Assembly (NCBI GenBank): GCA_035048815.1
Contig: JAUCBN010000035.1
Location: 10,118,501 to 10,182,500 of the forward strand
Direction: 5' to 3'
Length of the DNA: 64,000 nucleotides
DNA from: Abelmoschus esculentus
Taxonomy: Eukaryota > Streptophyta > Magnoliopsida > Malvales > Malvaceae
A model generated the notes under the pieces. The model made no database searches. It saw nothing but the letters and a program-made list of their open reading frames with translations, and was not told the origin of the DNA. A program made the translations under genes and the position numbers. Positions 44,468-53,666 of the stretch are shown piece after piece. Within the stretch, counting starts at the first letter, position 1. The number at the start of each line of letters is the position of its first letter.

Positions 44468-44753
44468 GGGGTATCAATACCACTAACTTGGGTATCGATA
44501 CCACCCTTGGCAGTAACATTTTGTATCGATGCTTGTTTCGATACCAGGCCTTCATGCTTCCCAACTTGAAACCATGAAGAAGGCCAGTATCAATACCTGG
44601 TTCAATACTGGAGCTTCCAGTAACATTTGGTATCGATAACAACATCGAACCAGGCTCCCCAGCCTTGGTCAACGAGTCAACGTAGGCAACCTGTATCGAA
44701 ACCAGGTTCGATACCCTTGTTTCGATACCTTCCTATAGGGGTATCGATACCTA
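44468..44753. repeat. TCGA-centred palindrome cluster C
   Basis: In solo LTR 2: GGGTATCGATACC (44490), TTGTATCGATGC, TGTTTCGATACCAGG, TTGGTATCGATAAC, GGTTCGATACCC, TGTTTCGATACC and GGTATCGATACC (44740-44751), with degenerate copies (GTATCAATACC) between them. Confidence 0.85.
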
Positions 44754-45104
44754 TAGCTAATGTAATTAAATTTGAAAATGAAAATTGACTTGATCGTTAA
44801 GATAATTTTAGGGGATGATTAAACTAATTGAAATGAGATCTGTATTGGGACTTAAATTGATAGTACGTTAACATTGAATGGTAAGATCGAATTAAAATGA
44901 TAGTTAATTTAGAACGGACGGGCTTACCCGTGATTGAAAAAGTTTTAAATTGGACCTCAAATTGGTAAGCATTACATTTATTTGACTTCAATTAACTTAC
45001 AAAATTACGAAACGTTTTAGATTTACACCCTAGATTGGTTTAAATTACAAGTACAAATGTCCGGTCAATACCTCCGTCTCCTAACTCGGGGCGAGGGTGT
45101 CATA

Positions 45105-45604
45105 GGTATCGATACCTTGGTAAGCGTGTTGATACCTAGGTAGGTGTATTGATACCTTGGTAAGCGTATTGATATCCCATGTAGGCGTATCGATACCCTA
45201 GAGAGTAAACTAATACGAGAAAGGTAGGCGTTTCAAAAAGCCTAACCCATGTTTCGATACCAAAACTTCTAGTAACAAATCGTTCTAATACCTCTTATTA
45301 GGTGTTTCGATACTCAAAATTCAATAGAAAAATGTTTCGATACCTCTTTGGGGAGGTGTCAAAACAGGATGCGTATGGATACACTATATAGGCGTATCGA
45401 TACGAGTATGTTTTCCCTTGGTCTTAAACCATCATCTTAGTGTTAAGTTTCGATACAAGACGTTTTGATACCTCCCTATAGGCATATCGATACCTTTGGG
45501 CATTTTGCCTAAGTTTTAAGGGTTAAGTTTAAGAGCCCCATAATTTAATCTAGGGATTCCTATAGGTTGAATAAGCTATAAAATGAATATTGAAACTGAT
45601 AAAT
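45105..45604 (+). repeat. LTR-like remnant X, right piece, with palindrome cluster D
   Basis: Begins with GGTATCGATACC (45105-45116), whose first five bases are the target duplication of solo LTR 2. About twelve related sites follow to 45495 (GGCGTATCGATACCC, TGTTTCGATACC, ATATCGATACC). No coding signal. Ends where G2 RT begins. Confidence 0.65.
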
Positions 45605-46465
45605 TGGCATTACGAGAAACTTATAATGGTTGTAACGTGTTCGGAAATTTGTCTTGAAGACATCAGAATCTTTAACCTTGAGTTGATAGTAACCAAATCT
45701 TAGATATATCTTATAGAAAACTTTAGCACCTCGAAACTGATCAAAGAGATCATCAATACGAGGGAGATGATATTTATTATTTATCGTCAATTTGTTTAGT
45801 TTACGATAATCAATACACAGATGGAGCGTTCCATCCTTCTTTTTGACAAAAAGAACCAGAGCTCACCAAGGTGAAACACTTGGTTTAATAAAGCCCCTAT
45901 CTAAAAGTTTTTGCAACTGAATCTTTAATTCCTTAAGCTCTTTAGGTTTCATTCGGTAGGGTGCCATAGACACCAGAGTTGTTTCTGAATAAACCTTAAT
46001 ATCAAACTCAATCTTATCATATTTAGGTGGCACCCCTGGTAATTCTTCAGGAAACACATCCGAAAAGTCTTTCACAACCCCAATCTTATCCATTCTAGAA
46101 TCTGATTGTCTCAGATCAAGAATGTATGCTAGATAGGCCACAAAACCCTTCTTGATCACCTTTTCAGCTTTAAGAGTTGATATCACATTGGATAAGAATC
46201 TTCTTCGCTCCTCCACTAGGACTACTATTCGATTATCAAGTGCTTTTAGAAAAGCTCTCTTTTTCTCACAATCCAGATTAACCAGATGATTGGATAACCA
46301 ATCCATACCAAGGATAAGATTAAACTCATTGAACGGGAGTTCCATAAGGTTTGATGGAAACATCTCTCCTTGAAATTGAAGGAGACGATACATTCTATTG
46401 AAATCTACAAGATTACTCATGGGACTTTGGACAGTTATAGAAAAATCGGTTTTACTTACTGGAAT
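45605..46465 (-). pseudogene. G2 chromovirus protease to RT remnant
   Basis: Minus-strand continuation of G2 after the G1 insertion. It contains the protease C-terminal half (LPFNEFNLILGMDWLSNH), the linker DVFPEELPGVPPKYD, and RT start (KELKELKIQLQKLLDRGFI), then a frame break near 45863 and RT fingers/palm (DLFDQFRGAKVF, then YKFLVMP), truncated there at ~45605. The protease reading frame at the 46465 edge matches that at 58646 once a TSD copy is removed. Same family layout as G1 but much older. Confidence 0.85.
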
Positions 46466-47404
46466 TGTAATAACCCGAAAATTAGAGGTCAAAATCCCCA
46501 AATAAAGTCAAAATCCCTAACTAAAATCCTAAAAAAATTTAGGATTAAAAATTCTGAAATTGAGGACTAAATTGTAAATTTTAAAAACTTTAGGGTCAAA
46601 ATGAGAGAATTCAAAAATTCCAAGCCCTTGAATGGTAATTTTACCATTTTTGTTTTGAAACGTTTTTCTCCTTCCCCAAACGGCCGATTCTGGAATTAAT
46701 GGGAAATTGATTTTCCCCCTTTAATGTTTTAGATTAAAAGTCTGGATTATTAATCTTTCCTTAATACGAATTACGCTCTCCACTCTCTCTGTTTTCTACC
46801 GGAATTGCTGTGAGTTTCGTCTTCTCCTTCATTCGTATTGAGGTAAGGTTCGATTCTAATTCCTTTCGTCCTATTCGGTTTTGTAATATTAGAAGTGGTT
46901 TTGTTGTTTGGTTGTGGTTGAGTTATGTTCGAATTCTGTAGGGTTTCTGGTTTGTTTCGAATGTATAAGAAATTAAAGGGGAAAGAAGGTTCATGGGTTT
47001 AAGATCTATTTTAATCGAATAATATTGTGGGGAAGTTGTTTTTATCCGTTTAAAATGTTGGTTTGGGTAAAGGAATTATTTAGGAGTGTGTTTGAATCGA
47101 AATAGAATCGAATCGGGATAAAAAATAGGGTTTTAAATCGGAAAATGGAGGTGTTTGGTTGGTGGGAAAAATCTAGAAATTTTCCAGATTTTCCAGGAAA
47201 ATATGGGAAATTCCCAGAATTTTCCTAGGATCTAAACGAGTAAAGCTGAACCGATCCAGTCCAAAAAACCGGCCCAGTGAACCAGACCGAACCGACCGGC
47301 CAGACCGAACCGCTGAACCCAGACCCGACCCGACCCGAACCGCAACCTGACCCGACAGCCTAACCCGACCCGACCTGATATCCGACCCGATCTCCGATCC
47401 GGCT

Positions 47405-47545
47405 GACGTTATCGCTGACGTCATCTGTTGACGTCATCATTGACGTCATCTGCTGACATCATCATTGACGTCATCTGCTGACGTCAGTATTGACTGATGA
47501 CGTCACTGCTGACGTCAGCGTTGACCAGTGCTGACGTTAGCGGTT
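47405..47545. promoter_or_regulatory. TGACGTCA cluster in G1 LTR
   Basis: About a dozen TGACGT(C/T) cores in 140 bases, several as full palindromes TGACGTCA spaced about 15-16 bases with CATCTGC/CATCATT linkers. This is the core site of plant bZIP (TGA/HY5-type) factors. A shorter version lies in the other LTR copies (about 54590-54710 and 57350-57465). Confidence 0.75.
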
Positions 47546-48157
47546 GACTTTTTTTGACTCGGGCCCACTTTATGTTTTTCAACGTCCTGAATCCAATGGT
47601 GCTGTCCGTTTTTCGAAATTCGAACCCGAAGTGTCGTTTTTGGGGGTTTTATGTTCAATACGTTATCTAGAAATTTTCTGTAAAAGTTTCTAAACACGTT
47701 TTTGTTTGCTTCAGGTGATGAGGATTCTGACCCCGAGCAGCTACCTCCTCCTCCTCCTGTACGAGGTCCGATACATCAGTATTCGGGACCTTCACGTGAG
47801 TATCGGTTAAATTCTGTTTAGTTTATTTTACGGTAGTGTGGCATAGTAGGATGTCTAATATATTTCCGTTATTTGTAAACTCTACTCCTGCTCAGCCCGG
47901 TGGTAGAGCCGAGTTCAGTAGACGTCAGGTTCGTCGTTGAGTCTTCTGATACAGGTGTGTTCTCTCCCGTTCAGCCTATAAATTCTATTGTTCTGTATAT
48001 TCGATTCTGTTATCCGTATGATCATGCATCATTCTATTATATCATATCTGATTCTGTTTCTATCATGCTTGCCTCCTATTAGAATATAGGCATGCATTCT
48101 GATTCTGTATCTGCATATAACATGGCATCTGGGTTATTATCTGTGTACGGGGAAGTT

Positions 48158-48250
48158 AGTGATTTTATCACTTCTGTTCAGTGGCTCCACCTTCGGGTTG
48201 AGATACCACTTCTGTTGGTGTGATGGTGTTAGAATGGTCTGGGGACCAAC
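48158..48250 (+). repeat. Hairpin block in G1 LTR
   Basis: AGTGAT-TTT-ATCACT (48158-48172); AGTGG...CCACT (48180-48210) enclosing CTC.ACC-TTCG-GGT.GAG; GTTGG...CCAAC (48214-48250) overlapping GGTC-TGGG-GACC. Joined by CTTCTGTT at 48171 and 48209. Present again at about 58082-58174. Confidence 0.75.
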
Positions 48251-48732
48251 TCTTCTGTGGTGTTCGGAGATGGGTGCATATCATGCATACTCTGTCTGTT
48301 CTGCATATTCTGTTCTGTTATTCAGTTATCTGTTCTAGAGACACACTAGGCTCCCCAGCTTACACCCTCTCAGGTTCTTGTTTCAGATCTCATACATAGG
48401 CTTGGTACGGTACTTGGAGGTTCCTGATCCATTTTTCTGATTTATAGTATGTAATCATTTTCGGATTCCGGATTATTTATAGTATTTGAACAATATTTCT
48501 GTAATTAAATGTTTATCGGTTTTTGTTACATTTACTGTTTATAAATTATGGGTTGAACTTTATTTTTAAATTGTTAATTTTTATTATTATTTTAATTCAT
48601 TATTTATTTAATAATTTGTCTGAATATTTTATATTTATTTTTGTGAAACCCTAACGTGAGAAACAAGTTTTCAAGCCGTAAACCCTAACTTGTAATCTAA
48701 GAAATTAGGTTACTTTTAGGAGTTACATTTAG

Positions 48733-48744
48733 TGGTATCAGAGC
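48733..48744 (+). promoter_or_regulatory. Primer binding site of G1
   Basis: TGGTATCAGAGC, five bases after the LTR end, the standard initiator tRNA-Met primer site of plant chromoviruses. Confidence 0.92.
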
Positions 48745-48929
48745 CCGGTTCAACCCATGGACTGTGAAGTCCGAAATGATTTTGATCTGAAAAGGTTTTG
48801 TTAAAAGTTAACTGAAAACTCCAGATTTCTGTTTTGACTCTGAATTTTGAAAATTCCTGAATTATTTCGAATATTACTCCAAGTACCGACACTAATAGGA
48901 TTCTGTCTGTCTTCTGTAGATATTCTACT

Positions 48930-51900
48930 ATGCCACCGCGTCGAAGTACCCGTTTAGCGACCGGTAGAGATCGTGGCCGAGGCCGTGGCCGAGGTCGATC
49001 TGTTGCCTCTTCCAGTGATATTCCGCCTCCTGTGGACCTGCCACAGGCTCAGAGTCTGACACAGAACTTAGGAGGAGAGGCTCAGCCCGAGATACAGACC
49101 GAGGCTCAGCAAGCCGAGGTTGATCAGCCGGTCCAGAGTGAAGGACCATATGTGCCCGAGGACCGTGAGACTGTCGGATTGGACTCAGTGACAGTATAGA
49201 GGGAGTTACTCAGATTTCTGCGTCAGAATGAGGGTTCCAGGAAACCCATATCCACTGAACTTCTGGTAGCTGGGATGACTATGTTTGACGGCAAGACCGG
49301 TACTGACCCAGCAGATGCATAGTACTGGCTGAAGAAACTTCAGCGACTGTTTGTCGAGATGGAATACCCCTATGACAGGAAATTAAGGGCAGCTATATCC
49401 TTGCTACAGGGAGAGGCCCTGAATTGGTGGGAGGCAGAAGAAAAGGTTACTGCTTCTGAGAGGATTAATTGGGAGTTCTTCAGACAGAGTTTTGAGGACC
49501 GATATGTGGGCCCAGAGTATTTGGCTAAATGCCGAGAGGACTTCCTGAATCTGCAGCAGAATGATATGTCTGTCAAAGATTATGAGATTGAGTTTCTGAG
49601 ATTGCTTCAGTATGCCCCTGGTATTGTGACTACCGAGAAGCAAAAATGTGATCACTTTCTGAAAGGACTCCGGATTCCACTGAAGATTGCAGTGGCTACA
49701 CATCACGATATTGAGTACAAGATGATCACTCGGCGAGCCAGGACAGCCGAGCGCAATGAGGTTTTGAGGGTTCAAATGGAATCCCAAGGTCAGGATAGAG
49801 GTAAACGACAGCCTGCCTCATCTGTTCAGTACAGTCAAGGTTTTCAGTCTCGGAAGAGAGGCCGCGATGAGTATGAGCCGCCGAGTTCGACACGGTCTAG
49901 ACCTGCAGTATCAGCTATCCCTGCTGCTAGTGGAGCTGGATCCACTAGTACCCGAGCGGTACCTCAGTGTACCTTCTGTAAGAAATGGCACCCCGGAGAG
50001 TGTCGCATGAGGAGTGGAGCTTGTTTCCGATGTGGATCCCTTGATCACCGTCTCAGAGATTGTCCAGTGGCACCACAATCTAGCTATGCTCCGGGCCAGT
50101 CACAGGCTTCAGTTCAGACCCCAGCAGGGGGTAGAGGACAGGGTAGACCCGCCACATCTGGTACTGGTAATAGAGGCAGACCCAGTCAGTTCAGAGGAGC
50201 TGCTAGATCAGGAGGATCTCAGTATGGTATGGTATATGCTACGAGGAGGCAAGAGGACCGAGATGAGCCAGACGTCATCGCTGGTACATTTTCTGTACAC
50301 ACTGTTCCCTTCTTCGCACTATTAGATAATGGGTCAACACATTCTTATGTCTCTAGTTCTGTAGCAGGGTATCTAAAAATTTCTGAGGAGGATACTGGTA
50401 GTTCAGTTTCAGTTTTTAGCCCTGTAGGCCACCAGATGGAGATTTCCAAAGTTTATAGAGATTGTCCCCTTGAGCTTCACGGGGAAATTTTTCCTGCAAA
50501 TCTGATGAAATTACCATTCATGGATTTCGATTTGATTCTGGGGATGAACTGGTTATCCGCTCACCGAGTGACTCTAGACTGTGAGCGTAAAAGGGCAATT
50601 CTGAGGACTTTTGATGGCCGAGAGGTAACTCTCATCGGTGAGCGTCGAGGATATCTGACCAATCTGGTATCAGCTATGAAAGCTGAAAAGATGATCAAGA
50701 AAGGATGCATAGCCTATCTTGCCTATATCCTTGATCGGAGAGAACCTGATTCTAGAATGGATAAGATCCGCGTAGTCTGTGAATTTCCAGATGTTTTTCC
50801 TGAAGAGCTACCGGGTGTACCCCCTAAGCGTGAGAAGGTGGAGTTCAGCATTGAGTTGTACCCTGGGACTACTCCTGTATCTATGCCACCTTATAGGATG
50901 GCTCCGAAAGAGCTCAAGGAGCTTAAGATTCAGCTACAGGAACTTCTGGATAGAGATTTCATACAACACAGTGTTTCATCGTGGGGAGCCCCTGTCCTGT
51001 TTGTTAAGAAGAAAGATGGCTCTCTGCGCTTGTGTATTGATTACCGGAAGCTGAATAAGTTAACGATCAAGAACAAGTATCCACTTCCCCGCATTGATGA
51101 TCTATTCGATCAGTTCCGAGGAGCTACGGTTTTCTCTAAGATAGACCTGAGATCTGGTTATTACCAACTCAAGGTTAAGGATTCTGACGTGTCCAAGACA
51201 GCTTTCAAAACTCGTTATGGTCACTACGAGTTTCTGGTAATGCCCTTCGGTCTTACGAATACCCCTGCAGCATTCATGGACATGATGAATAGGGTGTTTC
51301 GACCCTATCTGGATCAGTTCGTAGTGGTTTTCATTGATGACATACTGGTCTACTCCAAGTTTGAGGATGAGCATGAGCAGCATCTTCGGATTGTTCGACA
51401 AACTCTGAGGGAGAAACAGCTGTATGCAAAATTCAGCAAATGTGAATTCTGGCTCTCGGAGGTTGTTTTTCTGGGACATGTGGTATCTGCTAAGGGTATT
51501 CAGGTGGATCCGAACAAAATTGAGGCTATTATGAGTTGGCAGTGGCCCAAGAATGTAGCTGAGATCCGTAGTTTTTTGGGACTAGCGGGTTATTATCGGA
51601 GATTTGTGGAGGGCTTTTCTTCCATAGCCGTTCCGTTGACTAAGCTTCTGAGGAAGGATATTCCCTTTATCTGGTCTGAGGCTCAGCAGCAGAGTTTTGA
51701 TAAACTGAAGTCCGTTCTGACCCAAGCACCAGTTCTGATACAGCCAGAGTCGGGGAAACCCTATACTGTTTACAGTGATGCTTCATACACTGGTCTGGGA
51801 TGTGTTCTGATGCAGGATGGGAAAGTAGTGGCTTATGCGTCCCAACAGTTGAAACCGCATGAGTGTAACTACCCTACCCACGATCTGGAGTTAGCAGCCG

Positions 51901-53654
51901 TGATTTTTGCTCTGAAAATCTGGAGACACTATCTCTATGGAGAGAAGTGTTATATTTTAACTGATCACAAGAGTCTTAAGTACCTTCTCACCCAGAAGGA
52001 GCTTAATCTGAGACAGCGTCGCTGGTTAAAGCTTCTGAAGGACTACGATTGTGAGATTGAACATCATCCTAGTAAGGCTAATGTTGTTGCGGATGCTCTG
52101 AGTCGCAACGCCATTTCTGATCTGAGAGCTTTGTTTGCCCGGATGAGTCTGTTAGAGGATGGTAGTTTAATGGCAGAGCTTCAGATGGTTCCTACACTGA
52201 TTTCTGAGATTAAGGCTGAGCAGCCTAATGATCCGTATCTGGCTCACCGCATTACGGAAGTTCAGGAGGGGACTTCTCCGGATTTTTCTCTGAACCAGGA
52301 TGGAGTTCTGTGTTTCCGGGGTCGACTCTGTGTTCCGAGGAATTCTGCATTGAAACAGATTATTCTGCGAGAAGCTCATGATAACCCGTATTCTATGCAC
52401 CCTGGAGGTGACAAGATGTACAAGAATCTCCGAGAAAAGTATTGGTGGAAAGGTCTCAAGCGAGACGTGGTCAGTTTTGTATCGAAGTGCTTGACTTGCC
52501 AGAAAGTCAAAGCAGAGCATCAGCGACCATCTGGGCTTCTTCAGCACATTGAGATTCCTCAGTGGAAATGGGAGCGTGTGACCATGGATTTTGTCAGTGG
52601 GTTACCTTTAACTCCGTCAAAGAAGGATTCTGTCTGGGTCATCGTAGATCGTTTGACCAAATCTGCTCATTTTATTCCGGTTAAGACCACCTATACTCTG
52701 AGTAGGTTGGCCCGGTTATACATCTCTGAGATTGTCCGGTTACATGGAGTACCTCTGTCTATTATATCTGATCGGGATTCGAGATTCACGTCTAAGTTCT
52801 AGGGATCCCTACATACTGCTCTGGGTACTCGTCTGAACTTCAGCACCGCCTATCACCCTCAGACCGATGGTCAGTCTGAGCGTGTAATTCAGATCCTCGA
52901 GGACATGTTGAGAGGATGTATTCTGGATTTCAGAGGTAGCTGGGAGGATTTCCTACCTTTGGCAGAATTCGCGTACAACAATAGCTATCAGGCCAGTATT
53001 AAGATGACACCATATGAGGCTCTGTACGGGAGAAAGTGTCGCACCCCGATTGGTTGGACTGAGCTCACCGAGCACCGTTTATTGGGTCCAGATATTGTAC
53101 ATGAGGCTGAGGAGACTGTCAGATTAATTCGGGATCGGCTTAAAGCCGCTTTTGATAGACAGAAATCTTACGCTGATCTGAGGCGTAAAGATCTTGAGTT
53201 CGAGGTTGGCGACGAGGTTTTTCTGAAAGTATCTCCTTGGAGGAAGGTACTACGATTTGGCCGTAAGGGCAAGCTCAGTCCCAGATACATTGGACCCTAC
53301 CGGATTATCAGACGCATCGGACCTGTAGCTTATCAGCTTGAGTTACCACCTGAACTCAGGCGAATCCATGATGTGTTCCATGTTTCTGTACTGAGACGAT
53401 ATCGAGTAGATCCGTCTCATGTTCTGTCTACGGAGGATTTCGAGATTCGACCTGATCTGTGTTATGAGGAGGAGCCCGTTGAGATCATTGATCAGGACCA
53501 GAGAGTTCTTCGGAGGAAAACCATTAAGATGGTTAAGGTTCTCTGGCGTAACCGAGGTCTGGATGAGGCTACGTGGGAGCCCAAGTCTGTCATCAAAGCC
53601 CAGTATCCGCATCTCTTTGATCCAGGTAAATTTCGAGGACGAAATTTTCTGTAA
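48930..53654 (+). pseudogene. G1 gag-pol polyprotein with three TAG stops
   Basis: One continuous frame of 1575 codons from ATG 48930 (MPPRRSTRLATGRDRG) to TAA 53652-53654, broken only by TAG at 49197, 49320 and 52800. No frameshift. The first part is a basic gag N-terminus; TAG 49320 lies before YWLKKLQRLF at the capsid start; TAG 52800 lies in the integrase core after RFTSKF, where Trp (TGG) is usual. All three are explained by single C-to-T or G-to-A changes. The part after the last stop carries the integrase catalytic Glu (GQSERVIQ), the GPYRIIRRIG region and a chromodomain (VEIIDQDQRVLRRKTI, KVLWRN, ATWEPKS). Confidence 0.92.
49359..52802 (+). CDS. G1 gag-protease-RT-RNase H-integrase, main open segment
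   Basis: 1147 residues between two TAG codons; the ATG is internal to the natural frame. Capsid 1-130 (LLQGEALNWWEAEE). Zinc region 204-235: CTFC...C then CFRCGSLDHRLRDC. Protease active site LLDNGSTHSY at 321-330 (DNG in place of the usual DSG/DTG). RT from ~485: VLFVKKKDGSLR (546-557), IDLRSGYYQLKV (595-606), catalytic FIDD (658-661). RNase H: Asp 807 (YSDASY), Glu 844, Asp 869 (TDHKSL). Integrase zinc finger His 1007, His 1014, Cys 1044, Cys 1047; core Asp 1077 (TMDF) and Asp 1138 (ISDRD). The third catalytic residue lies beyond the TAG, so integrase is cut. Confidence 0.92.
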   Translation: MEYPYDRKLRAAISLLQGEALNWWEAEEKVTASERINWEFFRQSFEDRYVGPEYLAKCREDFLNLQQNDMSVKDYEIEFLRLLQYAPGIVTTEKQKCDHFLKGLRIPLKIAVATHHDIEYKMITRRARTAERNEVLRVQMESQGQDRGKRQPASSVQYSQGFQSRKRGRDEYEPPSSTRSRPAVSAIPAASGAGSTSTRAVPQCTFCKKWHPGECRMRSGACFRCGSLDHRLRDCPVAPQSSYAPGQSQASVQTPAGGRGQGRPATSGTGNRGRPSQFRGAARSGGSQYGMVYATRRQEDRDEPDVIAGTFSVHTVPFFALLDNGSTHSYVSSSVAGYLKISEEDTGSSVSVFSPVGHQMEISKVYRDCPLELHGEIFPANLMKLPFMDFDLILGMNWLSAHRVTLDCERKRAILRTFDGREVTLIGERRGYLTNLVSAMKAEKMIKKGCIAYLAYILDRREPDSRMDKIRVVCEFPDVFPEELPGVPPKREKVEFSIELYPGTTPVSMPPYRMAPKELKELKIQLQELLDRDFIQHSVSSWGAPVLFVKKKDGSLRLCIDYRKLNKLTIKNKYPLPRIDDLFDQFRGATVFSKIDLRSGYYQLKVKDSDVSKTAFKTRYGHYEFLVMPFGLTNTPAAFMDMMNRVFRPYLDQFVVVFIDDILVYSKFEDEHEQHLRIVRQTLREKQLYAKFSKCEFWLSEVVFLGHVVSAKGIQVDPNKIEAIMSWQWPKNVAEIRSFLGLAGYYRRFVEGFSSIAVPLTKLLRKDIPFIWSEAQQQSFDKLKSVLTQAPVLIQPESGKPYTVYSDASYTGLGCVLMQDGKVVAYASQQLKPHECNYPTHDLELAAVIFALKIWRHYLYGEKCYILTDHKSLKYLLTQKELNLRQRRWLKLLKDYDCEIEHHPSKANVVADALSRNAISDLRALFARMSLLEDGSLMAELQMVPTLISEIKAEQPNDPYLAHRITEVQEGTSPDFSLNQDGVLCFRGRLCVPRNSALKQIILREAHDNPYSMHPGGDKMYKNLREKYWWKGLKRDVVSFVSKCLTCQKVKAEHQRPSGLLQHIEIPQWKWERVTMDFVSGLPLTPSKKDSVWVIVDRLTKSAHFIPVKTTYTLSRLARLYISEIVRLHGVPLSIISDRDSRFTSKF

Positions 53655-53666
53655 GGGGGGGAGAAT
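53654..53666 (+). promoter_or_regulatory. Polypurine tract of G1, first copy
   Basis: AAGGGGGGGAGAA just after the pol stop, followed by TTGTAATAACC. Repeated at 56412-56424 before LTR3. Confidence 0.85.

Larger units (their letters stand above)
41054..45104 (+). repeat. Solo LTR 2 (Tekay/Del-like), TSD GGTAT
   Basis: Starts TGTAACACCCTC and ends GAGGGTGTCATA, the mirror of its start with the terminal CA apparently decayed to TA. Flanked by perfect GGTAT duplications (41049-41053 and 45105-45109). 4051 bp, no internal region. Contains a covarying micro-hairpin array (42939-43109), a CTCACTAAG block with hairpin (43636-43661) and palindrome cluster C. Confidence 0.75.
46466..48727 (+). repeat. 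G1 5' LTR
   Basis: 2262 bp, TGTAATAACCCG to GGAGTTACA. Contains an ACCCG/CCGAACC-rich stretch (47265-47400), a TGACGTCA cluster (47405-47545), a possible TATA (TATAAAT, 47977) and a hairpin block (48158-48250). Differs from LTR3 by scattered substitutions and a longer TGACGT array (41 bp longer overall). Confidence 0.92.

Noticed and set aside
44415..44672. 85-aa minus-strand ORF
   Set aside because: It is a translation of palindrome cluster C; composition follows the repeated motif.
47173..47424. Gly/Ser/Arg-rich ORF repeated at 54372 and 57130
   Set aside because: Translation of the ACCCG-type repeat in each G1 LTR copy, not a gene.
48928..49149. Minus-strand ORF over the G1 gag start
   Set aside because: Shadow of the real plus-strand gag frame.
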